A stretch of DNA of 64,000 nucleotides from Skeletonema tropicum (taxonomy: Eukaryota > Bacillariophyta > Thalassiosirophyceae > Thalassiosirales > Thalassiosiraceae). Below are positions 10,738-20,358 of this stretch, in pieces. The translations under genes were made by a program, and so were the position numbers. The notes beneath the pieces were generated by a model. That model was given only the letters and a program-made list of their open reading frames with translations. It searched no databases and was not told the origin of the DNA. Position 1 is the stretch's first letter. The number at the start of each line of letters is the position of its first letter. The DNA is taken from the NCBI GenBank assembly GCA_037178625.1, contig CM074138.1, positions 1,116,001 through 1,180,000 on the forward strand, given 5' to 3'.

Positions 10738-13257
10738 CTAGGTATCCCATGAGATTCTCTTACTCACAGTTCGTACAAAACTTTGTCTGAAAGATTGTCC
10801 GCGGTCCACTTGGGGGCGTGAGGGAGCCTCAAGTTGCCATCTGGCAAGCATCTTGACGAATTCATCCATCCTTGGTCTTTCGTTAGGATCTTCTGACCAT
10901 CCACTCTCTAACTCTTCCTTCATTTCTAGCGACCAATTCTTCCCAAGTTTAGGGCGCTCGCCACCCTCGAAGACAACCTTCTCGAACTCATCAGTTCTCT
11001 TGATCTTGGCGAATGGTTTCTTAAGAGTGAAGATTTCCCACATCAAGATAGTGAAGGAGTAGACATCAGCAGGTAATCCATGCCCCTTGTCAAGGCCAAC
11101 TTCTGGAGCCATGTAACGTACAGTGCCGGCTCTATCCTCGAGTGTCTCACCGTCGGTTATCTGGGTGGCGAAACCAAAGTCGAACAATTTTAACTCCCCC
11201 ATCTCGTCGAAGCCAACATTGGGAGGCTTTAGATCATGGAACACAATATTGTGATCGTGGAGGAAGGCCACCGTCTCAGCTAATGTCTTGGCAACATCGA
11301 CCTGCTGCTTCATTGGAGGGTTCCTGCTACTAAGTGGGAACTTTTTTCTCCATTCCGCAATGTGATCATCGAGGGTATCTGTCAACTTATCTAGCAAAAT
11401 GAAATACCCTTCACCCAGCTCGGCCCGTCCATGGATCTTGATGATGTTAGGGTGTTGAAGTGAAGAGAGCAGGACCGTTTCGTGGATGAGATCCTCCACG
11501 CCGATCATGAATTTGTGGGAATCCGAACGAGATATCGGATGGAGGCATTTCATGGCAAGCTTGAGACGACGCGAGCGACGACTAATTTTTGCGGTTGCCA
11601 TAGAACCAATGCACACAGAGCTGCTCAGATCTGTAGTCACGCGCCTCTGTCTACGCCCAGGCCCAGGGGAGCCACTTTTGGCTGGCTTGAAAACAGGCAT
11701 GTTATTTGCCCCCTCTTCGGCATCCTCATCAATGCGCATAGGAGCTATCGTGGATCCACGAGTGCCGCCAAACTTTGCTTCAATCAATTTGTCAATATCC
11801 ACATCTTGAGAGGAAGGGGGAGGAGCCGAAGCGCTCCTATAGTCAACGAAAGGGGCACCACCAAACTTGGAGTCAATTAACTTGTCAAGATCCTCCTCTT
11901 CGTCCTTATTCTCTGATGAAGTGCCACCTCCTAAGCCACCAAACTTGGAGTCAATTAACTTGTCAAGATCCTCCTCTTCGTCCTCATTCTCTGAGGAAGT
12001 GCCACCTCCTATGCCACCTCCAAACTTGGCGTCAATTAACTTGTCAAGATCCTCCTCTTCCTCTTCACTTGGGGGGAGAGCAGTTTTATGGATGGGCCTG
12101 TATTCAAATGATTCTCTCTTTGAGTGTGGATTTGATCTACTCCCCCCAGAATCGCCAAATTTAGCTCGGATGCGATCATTAAGTTCAAGACCCAAGCCAT
12201 CCCCCATCTGGCTCTGGCTCTCCTCAATTGTGACGGTCACTTCAAATACATCGGAGAAAGATCCCTTTCCAAGATGCTTCCCGATGATCATATCCGTCTT
12301 GGAAAAACGAGCAACGTTAGAAAATGTCCTGCGATCTTCCATGGATTGCTCTTGGATGACTTCATTCACACGGGTAGTAGTGATGTTGGAGAGTTCTTCC
12401 TCTGAAGGCTTGTCACCAAGTCTTTCTAGTAAAGCCTCGGATTCATATCTCTCGTCGAGCTCATTCGAGGAATCAATACTAGCTGAAGAGGCAAAGGATG
12501 ATGCACGACGGCGGCATCCGCCATTATCCCCCCATTCTGAATCTTCATCTATTGACTCTTCTCTCGAGGCTCTACGCCTCGGCTTCATGGGCGAATTATA
12601 GAGCTGATCCGACAAGGATTGATTATGGGCAATATTTTCACTGCCAGCTCTCGCAGGAGAAGGCCTCATGCCCTCAGTGTATCCCGTGTGGTGACTTGAG
12701 TGGTTGGAATACTGAGGCTGCTGTATACTGCTGAAAGAAGTTAACTTCCCCAACCGTGGGGGAGAGCTGTTGGAATTGGAGGCGACACTGTTGTCGCTGA
12801 TTGCACTCTTCCGGGTCTTGATGGTGGAATTGGTGAAGACATCATCGTCCGAGTCTGAACTATAATTAACTGCGCGAAGGTGGGCCTCGGCAGCGGCGGA
12901 GTGGTTAGATAGATTCAGGCTCTGATGTGCCGACGATCCAGACTGTTCCATGCCATGATTTGAACTGCCTATGCTGGAGTTACTAGCGTGTAGGGAGCCG
13001 TTGCTGCTTCTTGCTTTGGAAGATTTCCTCCTATGCTTCTTAGCCGCAACACTCCTCCTCAGATTGGAAAACACCCCCTTTTTCCGCTGAGGCGGAGCGT
13101 CCTCTGTCATGCAAACGTTTGTTGGAGAGGGTGTACGGGATGTAGTAGAGATGGTCTTCTCGTCAAAAGACGGCTTGGTTTCGGAGGATGGGCGACGGAG
13201 TAAGGGGCGGCAACAAGATGCGTCGTTCCGAGGTGACATACTTTTGAGGGGTGGCAA
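10738..13257 (-). CDS. Protein kinase with a long repeat-bearing insert in the N-lobe
   Basis: The single-exon protein has 839 residues. Residues 1-320 are low complexity, rich in Ser, Asn and His. The kinase domain begins with the glycine loop LGKGSFSDVFEV (about 328-339). The ATP-anchoring lysine motif LAMKCLHP comes only at about 568, after roughly 225 extra residues. The insert carries four copies of DLDKLIDxKFGG. Then come HPNIIKIHG, the catalytic loop VFHDLKPPN (about 673), DFG in LFDFGFA (about 692), RYMAPEV (about 715) and ADVYSFTILMWEIF. The catalytic loop has FHD where most kinases have HRD, so the aspartate and lysine are kept and the regulatory arginine is lost. Overall it resembles TKL-like Ser/Thr kinases of stramenopiles. 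It is probably active, but substrates are unknown. Confidence 0.9.
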   Translation of the reverse strand: MPPLKSMSPRNDASCCRPLLRRPSSETKPSFDEKTISTTSRTPSPTNVCMTEDAPPQRKKGVFSNLRRSVAAKKHRRKSSKARSSNGSLHASNSSIGSSNHGMEQSGSSAHQSLNLSNHSAAAEAHLRAVNYSSDSDDDVFTNSTIKTRKSAISDNSVASNSNSSPPRLGKLTSFSSIQQPQYSNHSSHHTGYTEGMRPSPARAGSENIAHNQSLSDQLYNSPMKPRRRASREESIDEDSEWGDNGGCRRRASSFASSASIDSSNELDERYESEALLERLGDKPSEEELSNITTTRVNEVIQEQSMEDRRTFSNVARFSKTDMIIGKHLGKGSFSDVFEVTVTIEESQSQMGDGLGLELNDRIRAKFGDSGGSRSNPHSKRESFEYRPIHKTALPPSEEEEEDLDKLIDAKFGGGIGGGTSSENEDEEEDLDKLIDSKFGGLGGGTSSENKDEEEDLDKLIDSKFGGAPFVDYRSASAPPPSSQDVDIDKLIEAKFGGTRGSTIAPMRIDEDAEEGANNMPVFKPAKSGSPGPGRRQRRVTTDLSSSVCIGSMATAKISRRSRRLKLAMKCLHPISRSDSHKFMIGVEDLIHETVLLSSLQHPNIIKIHGRAELGEGYFILLDKLTDTLDDHIAEWRKKFPLSSRNPPMKQQVDVAKTLAETVAFLHDHNIVFHDLKPPNVGFDEMGELKLFDFGFATQITDGETLEDRAGTVRYMAPEVGLDKGHGLPADVYSFTILMWEIFTLKKPFAKIKRTDEFEKVVFEGGERPKLGKNWSLEMKEELESGWSEDPNERPRMDEFVKMLARWQLEAPSRPQVDRGQSFRQSFVRTVSKRISWDT
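11780..12070. repeat. In-frame coding repeats in the kinase insert
   Basis: A block containing GTCAATTAACTTGTCAAGAT recurs at about 11873, 11950 and 12030, with a diverged copy at about 11780 (GCTTCAATCAATTTGTCAAT). On the minus strand it encodes DLDKLIDxKFGG. The three closest copies are about 78-80 bp apart and near-identical, indicating recent tandem duplication within the gene. Confidence 0.85.
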
Positions 13258-13644
13258 AACGTCAAGAGAGTTATGTCCAGATTATTACGAAGCCGGTGCA
13301 CAAGATGGATGGTGCAAAAGATGGTAGGAGAAGACTAGCCTTAGTGTTTTGTGTTGTTGGTTTGGGAGAGGTTGGGAGACTGTGGCCAACTAAGCAGTAG
13401 TCAATGGCGTGGTGAGTTACGTTCTAGCTGATCTGATCGTGACAATTTATCTTCATGGACGATGCCATTTGGCTTGTGTCCTGATGTTCTCCATTCCTGC
13501 TGAGCGAGAAGGAAATCCCAAATCTTCGGGGAGCGATCTCACGATCAGCTGACGGGCGCGCTTCAATTTCATCTTTTCTCGAAATGAAGAATTTTCGCAC
13601 GAGACCTTTAAAATTTAATATTTAACTAGAGGGACTACTAGCTA

Positions 13645-13885
13645 AATGGGACCCCTGCGACACAACGCCGTGCCCACCCGCTCGAGTAACCATGGGCCAA
13701 ACATGATGCTACTACCCCATACCAACAACTTTGGCCCCATGGTGACTCGAGCGGGTGGAATCGGGAGTGTGTAATCGTCATTCTAGTACGTTTCCGCCCG
13801 CAGCAGTGTCGTCGTGAGCATATCATGTGTTGTATGTCTGCATGGCTTCTGCGTCTTCAATCGAATTGAAATTGCTACACCTCCT
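13645..13885. repeat. Foldback repeat, copy 1
   Basis: The core is an inverted repeat: CCCGCTCGAGTAACCATGGG near 13677 pairs imperfectly with CCCATGGTGACTCGAGCGGG near 13736. Conserved flanks continue on both sides (CTGCGACA upstream; AATCGTCAT and GTCTTCAATCGAATTG downstream) and are shared with copy 2, so the repeated unit is larger than the hairpin. Confidence 0.7.
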
Positions 13886-13999
13886 TGCCGAGACACAATT
13901 GCCGAAGATAGATGAGCCATGCGCGTTTTTCTCCCTTAAGGATGGGCATTGCTCTTATTTTGTTGGAATAGGAAAGCAATAGGACGGATATGTTCATCT

Positions 14000-14215
14000 C
14001 ATGGACACTCCTGCGACATCAACGCCGTGGCCGGCCGCTCGAGTCACCATAGGCCAAACAAGATGCTACTACCCCACACGAACAACTTTGGCCCCATGGT
14101 GACTCGAGCGGCTACAATTGGGAGTGTAATCGTCATCTCATTACGTGTTGCATCAGCGTCCGATATCTGCAGTGGATTCTGTGTCTTCAATCGAATTGGT
14201 ATTATTGACAAAACG
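14000..14215. repeat. Foldback repeat, copy 2
   Basis: This is a diverged second copy of the unit at 13645-13885 in the same orientation, with the inverted core GGCCGCTCGAGTCACCATAG / CCCATGGTGACTCGAGCGG and the same downstream block ending GTCTTCAATCGAATTG near 14196. No protein is encoded. The two copies may be a dispersed MITE family or one tandem duplication. Confidence 0.7.
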
Positions 14216-15863
14216 AATTGAAAAGTCCAAGTCGAAATCGAAAATTGCACAATAAACAGCACCACCTTTCGAAGTGTTGATCAACAATGAAGCTAATCAA
14301 CTTTTGCTCGACATGGTTAGACGAAGAGACGTATAGGGAACATGCAGAACTTTTTACGCAATAAAAAGAGTGGGGGCAGAAACAAAATAAGAAGAAGTGC
14401 CCTATCGCAAAGCACAACAAGAGCGGCAGCAACAAAAAATCATGTTTTTCCCCATATTACAATCTCGACTGTACAGAACACGGTGGTTATTTGATTAAGT
14501 AGACTGGCATGTAGAAATGAGGCACGGCCGGTTGGCTCAACGACGAAGTAATTAATGCAATCAATATGCACTTTCTTCGACAAAAGCTTGATGGCAATTC
14601 TTTCTTTTACGCCTCCCAGTTCATGGGCAAGCTCCTCCAGACTGATCCTCACGGCACGAATCAACTGAACTACAATTATTCAATGATAAAAGGGTGATCG
14701 AAGAAGATAAAGAAAGGTCTCTTCAAAATCGAAAATCTTTACATCGCAATCAATCACAAAAACACCCACTGGCTTACAATGCGCATCAACTTGATTGCAA
14801 GGAATATATCTCTTTGGGACTCGCAAGGCGAGAAGGAGGAGTGTACTGTACACCAATGCTGCACCTAGATATCTTGGGGATGAGTAGAGGAGGCGCATCC
14901 CGACAAGAAATTGATGGAGTGGTTAGATTCTTGGATAATTGAAGGTTAGTTGGACGAAAGTCCTCAACAAGCGAATGACTTTGACTGCCACAGTTCCTCT
15001 TCTCAAATGTTTGTCTGTTAGTCGAAGAAGGATCCATTACTTACAAAAGATTCATACTCACAAGCATCCATCTACACAAAGGAAGTGAGGAATGTATTCG
15101 CACACATTCTTTGGAATGCAAGTTCCAATCGCCCAGAGGTTTAGACTTGATGTTATAAGCGAGTCGTAGTCATATATTCACATTAATAGAATGAATTATT
15201 GCATAACGCGCATATATCATTCCTTTTACTCCGTGTAGGTCTCGAGATTGGGCCCGGAAATTTTAAAATGCATTTTTTGAGCGAGAGAAAATCGAATGAA
15301 TCGAAAAATCTGAAATTGAAGCGAGAACGCTCATTCGAGTTAATAATTATTAAAAATGGGGCTTTTAGGAGGGCCTTATGAAAAGTAACAAGCTTCCCCC
15401 CTAAATCATCCGGTGCAGCATGTGCACTTTCGCAGCAGACCGAGATGTGTCAGGACAAGTTTTGGGTAAAACGCGAGCTTGTGCAGATGTGGAGTTCTTC
15501 GCGATCATTGTGACAAGACTAAAGATGTACATCATTTCACATTTCGGTACTAAATCACAAGCTCGCATGTGAGAAGATGCGTCATAAAAGGGTTAAATCA
15601 CTAAGACAAGGTTTTTCAAAACCTTTACGCCAACTATGACATCATCTTTGCTCGTTATGTCGGAAGGACTTGCAAAATGTACCGGCGCGCAAATTCTAAT
15701 CTTATGAGCAAAACACGTGGGAATTCGTATTAATTATTGCATATGCGAAATCTCAAGTGCCGGATGATTTCGTGTACTTCTAGGGGTACGTAGGAACCAG
15801 ATACGGGATGACAGCTTTTCCAGGACTATAGGCTCAAGGCATTTTTCAAAACCGGTCATTTCT

Positions 15864-16001
15864 TCAATACCGGATTTCATGGTATTCTTCTTTGAGTGCC
15901 GTTAGATGTTCCTTATTGATCATGGCCTGCTGCTCTTTCTTATTTCGAAGTAAATACAATAGCTCTTCGGCAGCTGCTTTGCCTGCTGCCATGGGACCCA
16001 T
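15864..16001 (-). CDS. Possible small ORF, 45 codons, Lys/Glu/Ala-rich helix
   Basis: A frame from the ATG at 16001 to a TGA at 15864 encodes a charged, leucine-containing sequence (MGPMAAGKAAAEELLYLLRN onward) that would form an amphipathic helix. An in-frame TAG lies two codons before the ATG. Composition is more protein-like than its surroundings, but there is no recognised homologue. It may be a real micropeptide, a gene relic, or chance. Confidence 0.25.
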   Translation of the reverse strand: MGPMAAGKAAAEELLYLLRNKKEQQAMINKEHLTALKEEYHEIRY

Positions 16002-16221
16002 ATTGCACTACACAATATGGCGGGAGTGGCCATCAAGAAAGCCATCGACAATGGCAGCGTGAAGACTTAATATCTAGAGAGAGAATAATACTGAGACAAG
16101 CAATTGACCAGACTCTGAGTAAGTCTGTTTACACGCATAAGTATTGATCTAATAGTATTAGTCATTTACGGTCATCTGTCAGAAGTTAAATAAAAATTAT
16201 TATTTCTGGCAACACTCGAAA

Positions 16222-17184
16222 ATGATCAATAATTATTCGTTGTGCACCATCCGCATTTGCATCGGTTTGGTATCCACCACAGATTTAATCGCCGCTGCCT
16301 TCAGTACGCCATCGCACAAGATTAGAACACAGCACGCCCTATCTGCACCTCTTAAAGCCAAAATTTACTACCCTGATGATTTTGATGTCAGTGAAGACGC
16401 AGAAGCTGCAGAGTTATTCAACGGGATCCCGCATTCAGAACTAGCTGATCGCCTATTCAGTGAGCCGGATAAAGCATCGGTATTGGCACGCCTTGTCAGT
16501 GCTTACTCTCCAGCAGAGTATAGCATCGAGTTGCCCAATATCAATAATGTTCGTTGCTCTTATATAGATACGAAGCATTTGGAGATTGAAGCAGTCGTCT
16601 GTGATAATTATGAGTGTTCGACACTACTTGTTCCAGTAGACTTTCCGAAGGAGTGTGATTTGGGCTCTGGACTGGAAGAATGCGTCTTGAAAAATGTTGA
16701 TTTCTTGGACAAACAAGGCGCCGATCTTATTCAAGCACGGTTGGATTATTTTGCGGATGAGGAGGAGGCTAAAAAGGCTTATGATGTCTTCAAATTGATA
16801 GGTGGCACGGATTATCTCAAGTCAAGCCCTACCAAGTTACCAGAATGGTGGGTCCCACCCACAACATCCGAAGATGTTTCAGAATGTGACATGATTGAGA
16901 AGTTATTGAATGATGCAGAATGGCAGCTCGAGATGCGAGGATTGTGCAAGCAAGTATTGAATGAATCAGTCGATGATGGTGACGAAATTAAACTTGCGCT
17001 TGTCAAGGCTGTCGGACCAGCAGGTATGGTACTTGAAGCGCAGATTTGGCGTGGGGGGAAGTCTGTGTATGATGACGGAGGAATTAACAACATCGAAATT
17101 TTAGATGTTCACGTCAAATTTGCGAGCGGAAGTGCAAGCATCAAAGATCATGTACTGAGAGTTTTCTCTTCGGTAGATGTTTAG
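16222..17184 (+). CDS. Plastid-targeted protein of unknown function
   Basis: The single-exon protein has 320 residues. It starts with a hydrophobic leader (about residues 5-27) ending AAAFSTPSHK, a diatom-type signal and transit peptide with F just after the predicted cleavage site. The mature part is acidic. One segment (YSIELPNINNVRCSYIDTKH, then LEIEAVVCDNYECSTLLVPV) looks like beta strands, and KLPEWWVPP is conspicuous near residue 212. I do not recognise a domain. The sequence supports only the location (plastid stroma or inner membranes, inference). It converges on the KH-domain gene, stop codons 73 bp apart. Confidence 0.75.
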   Translation: MINNYSLCTIRICIGLVSTTDLIAAAFSTPSHKIRTQHALSAPLKAKIYYPDDFDVSEDAEAAELFNGIPHSELADRLFSEPDKASVLARLVSAYSPAEYSIELPNINNVRCSYIDTKHLEIEAVVCDNYECSTLLVPVDFPKECDLGSGLEECVLKNVDFLDKQGADLIQARLDYFADEEEAKKAYDVFKLIGGTDYLKSSPTKLPEWWVPPTTSEDVSECDMIEKLLNDAEWQLEMRGLCKQVLNESVDDGDEIKLALVKAVGPAGMVLEAQIWRGGKSVYDDGGINNIEILDVHVKFASGSASIKDHVLRVFSSVDV

Positions 17185-17257
17185 CTTGTTGGCTTGAGTT
17201 GTGGTTTAATGTTGTAGAAGTAGAGAAAAAATGTAGGTTTGTACTTATTGCAAAAAA

Positions 17258-18202
17258 TCACCTAGATGATGTATTGTTCTCAGCTGCACATATCTCATTC
17301 CTCATCGCATCAAAGAACAAGTTGCAATTGTCTCTTTCCGATCCAAACAAAAAGACTGTTTTGCGGACGCTTTGTGTATTATCATCGTCATCGTCATTTG
17401 TAGAACTACTGTTGCGATTGCAGTTTCGACTAGGTGTTTTTTTGTAGTACCAATGGCATCTTTCTAGAGAAGAATCTACAAATAGAATGTTGTCTACTAC
17501 CATTGAAACACTTTCTTCGTCAAATGCAGTCGTTTCTATGCTAAATGCATGCAAACTATTTGTAGGATCTGTGCTTATAGACCCGGAGAAAAGGCAGCGA
17601 CCTCTATTTGTGTCAGCGGCGACGTCTCTTTGCATATATAGTTTACCATCTATCGGCGTAGTTATACCATTTGTTTTCATTTTCACTATACACGGAATGA
17701 AATCGGCATCAATGTCGCTAGTGTCAGATAGTAGAAGTGATATTTCCTCAAAGGCATGAAGGATAGATGACAAGTCAGAACTATTGACACGGACTGGGTG
17801 TTGATTGACTTGTTCTTGTGATGGTGTACTATCAGGATTGGTATCGGCTTCAATGTCAGCTTCTTGCTGTGTCGAGCGCCCTCTTCGATTATTTTTTTGT
17901 ACATGAGGAACGAAGATATTTGCTCCGCTAACTTCTTTCAGCCACTTTAATGTTGCTCCACCTCGTCCAACTACAACTCTACGATGTTCTGGAGGAATAT
18001 CAAGCTCTGCAGCGATTGATATGAGATTACTATTTTGTGAACGTGGTCGTTGCGTTCTTCGCTGTCTGCCGCCCCTCCCTCGACCTCTACCTCTACCGCC
18101 TCGATTGTTCCCCCCGCGCCCATCCTGGCCTTGCTGGTGTGACGAACGATAAGGGAACCCGCCGAATCCACCACCTCCACCACCCCGCCCATAGCCAATC
18201 AT
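17258..18202 (-). CDS. KH-domain RNA-binding protein with an RGG-rich N-terminus
   Basis: Residues 1-50 of 314 are glycine/arginine-rich (GYGRGGGGGG, RGGRGRGRGRGG), a disordered RNA-binding and methylation-prone segment. A KH-like module follows at about 62-100: the helix-turn-helix carries the GxxG loop as VVVGRGGATLKWLKEVSG and the next strand is ANIFVP. The remainder has a second alpha/beta region and an Asp/Asn-rich linker (DDDDDNTQS), then KTVFLFGSERDNCNLFFDAM. The GRGG loop contacts single-stranded nucleic acid in known KH domains. The target RNA is unknown. Its start is 185 bp from the divergent pseudouridine-synthase-like gene and they may share control elements. Confidence 0.8.
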   Translation of the reverse strand: MIGYGRGGGGGGFGGFPYRSSHQQGQDGRGGNNRGGRGRGRGRGGRQRRTQRPRSQNSNLISIAAELDIPPEHRRVVVGRGGATLKWLKEVSGANIFVPHVQKNNRRGRSTQQEADIEADTNPDSTPSQEQVNQHPVRVNSSDLSSILHAFEEISLLLSDTSDIDADFIPCIVKMKTNGITTPIDGKLYMQRDVAADTNRGRCLFSGSISTDPTNSLHAFSIETTAFDEESVSMVVDNILFVDSSLERCHWYYKKTPSRNCNRNSSSTNDDDDDNTQSVRKTVFLFGSERDNCNLFFDAMRNEICAAENNTSSR

Positions 18203-18387
18203 CCTGTCGTTGGTTGATGGTTATCGCTGCCAAAACCAAAATGTGTGAATGATGTGTTGCTGAGTCACGAATCACTTCATGTGACTTGCATGAGTCACGA
18301 GTCCTTCACCGCGCACTTTTAGGGTTCTCATCGCAATCACCGCAACCACTACCTCACCCGATCCGGAGGAAAAAGCCAATCAATAGA
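18203..18387. promoter_or_regulatory. Divergent promoter region with two identical bZIP-type sites
   Basis: TGAGTCACGA occurs at 18261-18270 and again at 18291-18300, exactly 30 bp apart in the same orientation. TGAGTCA is the AP-1/GCN4-type core bound by bZIP factors. The region separates the start codons of two RNA-related genes pointing in opposite directions. Use of the sites is inference from motif and spacing. Confidence 0.4.
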
Positions 18388-20230
18388 ATGGAAGAAACAA
18401 TAATCAACGAAGAAGACTATCAATCAGAGACTAACCATCCATCAAACGCTATCATGTCACAAGATATAATCAGCAACAAAGACAACGGCAACATGACGGG
18501 ACGCTACTTCAATCCTCAGCACAACCACCGCCACAACAAAGAACGTTCGAAATCATTTGATAAGCAAAACCTACTCCGTAATCGATCACAATCCATCGAT
18601 AAAGCATCCCTATGGAAAGGAGCATTGGTCAAAGAGCTGGACAACAATGTAGTCGTCCAGATGGTTGGCATGGATTCTCCAAATCACACTGTCTATGCAA
18701 GAGTTGACCCCGATTGCGCCGCTACAGCCGAGTGTCTCAAGAGTGTCCCTCTCGGGAAAGTAATTGAAGTGATGGTAGATGAGGGATGGAGACATGCAGC
18801 AAAAGATATCCTAGAGAAGGGATTGCACGTCGAGAATGAAACCTACCCGAGTGCCAACGAGCTGCTCAAGCTGGGATCTGTGTGGCTCTGCAACGAAACA
18901 GGCTACTGTACGGACCATAACGCCAAGGCTCGCAGGTTGAGCGAGTCGGATGAGATGGAAACGCCAGATTGGAAGGATATGACTCTTCGTGTGCACTATG
19001 TTCCAGATAGATTTTTTGTGGCGTATGAGGTAGATTGGACAAAGTACTGCAAAGGACTCTTGTTGGATGGATGCACAAGTGCATATATTGGTGGTGTGAA
19101 GCAACACGTTCCGATGACGGGACTTCCAGATAAGAAGGATGGTGTGCTTGTCTATGAGGTGAGTGTTGGTGCTATTGCTCATTTCTTTATATATTGTGAT
19201 TACTTGTCATCAGCTTCTCATTTCTTTCTTTTGCTACATGTCATCGTAAAGAATGATAAAATCGGCTTCACCCTCTTGAACAAACCAGGAGGCATGCCCA
19301 CCAACTCGACCAAAACCAATCACGCTGAAGATGTTGCTTCGATGTATGCTGCTGCTCTAAAAGAACGACATGGTGATAAATCCACCAAACACATTTCAAT
19401 TCCATTGCGTGCTGAAACAGAGATGCATGGCCTACTCTTGGTATCAACCAAGCGAGAGTTTTGCTCATATATTAACGAACAGCTTCAATTGGCAAGAAGC
19501 AACGATCTGGTAGATGAGAATTGTGGAGTGGCTAAAACATACAAGTGTCTGGTTTGTATCAAAAAACCTTCTGACATTGATCGGATTGAAAAGCTCGTGA
19601 ATAGGGACCTTACTCATTACGTAAACGTTAAATCTGCGTGTCCTAAGACCTTCACAAGGACCAAGCCTACAACTGCGAATCCCAAGTTGGGTGATTGGCA
19701 GAAATGTGTGATGCGTATTACAAGCATCGGTGATGAAAAGTTCCGGGCGGCTTGTGTCTCATCCAAATACAACGATTCTAATGACTACACACTGGCACAT
19801 CGGTTATGGGATCCTCGAATGGAGAAGCCTGCAGAGGATGTAAGTTTGCTCGTGTTGCAATTCTTTGAGATGATTTGTTAGTGTCTTTTTACTCATGCCA
19901 ATTACTCTATCATTTCAGTTGGGCGTTTCGTACGTAATGCAAATCGATGTTCAGTTGTTAACAGCTAAACCTCATCAAATCCGTGGTCAGCTCGCAGCTT
20001 TGGGCTGTCCAATTGTTGGAGATGTTTCTTACGGTGGAGGATCTTGTGTCATGAGAATGCACCATCACATGTGGCAGAGGATGGCAGTTCAACTTTGTCA
20101 CTTGGAGTTTAACATGCCAGAATGGAACGAAGAAAAGACCGCATTGGTCGCAACAGACAAGAAGTGTGCCTTTCATTTAAACACGGCCTGGTGGACAGAG
20201 TATTTGAATGATTATGAACGAAGCATTTAG
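18388..20230 (+). CDS. RluA-type pseudouridine synthase-like protein with altered catalytic motif, three exons
   Basis: Exons are 18388-19158, 19252-19839 and 19919-20230; introns start GTGAGT and GTAAGT, end AAG and CAG, and are in phase 0. The first ATG in frame (18388) is used; upstream frame positions lack an ATG. The product has 556 residues. After about 70 disordered residues, the C-terminal part follows the RluA fold: FTLLNKPGGMPT, then IPLRAETEMHGLLLVST where active enzymes have RLDxxTSGLLL, and LLTAKPHQIRGQLAALGCPI near the end. The catalytic aspartate is therefore replaced by glutamate. The normal reaction is uridine to pseudouridine isomerisation in RNA; here activity is doubtful, and an RNA-binding role is possible. 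The first intron has a length divisible by three and no stop, so retention would add 31 residues. Confidence 0.8.
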
Positions 20231-20358
20231 GATAAGAAGGGAAATTCAAATACTGGGAAAAATGTATCTATGGGAAACAAATTTTAAGTAGGACAATCAA
20301 ACAGCTTACAGGCAAATAGCAAACAATACAAAGTAAAAATAATCAGTCACAGAACTCT

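Larger units (their letters stand above)
13258..16221. other. 2.96-kb intergenic region with foldback repeats and no secure gene
   Basis: Two related foldback repeats lie at about 13645-13885 and 14000-14215 (listed separately), and a 45-codon frame lies at 15864-16001. Between 14.4 and 15.4 kb several short frames occur on both strands, but none joins through consistent splice sites or resembles a known domain. The rest is AT-rich. Confidence 0.5.

Noticed and set aside
14440..15037. Small minus-strand gene made from two or three short frames
   Set aside because: Candidate donor (GTAAGC near 14776) and acceptor (CAG near 14668) give incompatible reading phases, some frames lack ATG, and no domain is recognised.
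18286..18387. N-terminal extension of the RluA-like protein upstream of 18388
   Set aside because: The frame is open but begins with TTG and has no ATG before 18388; it overlaps the proposed bZIP sites.
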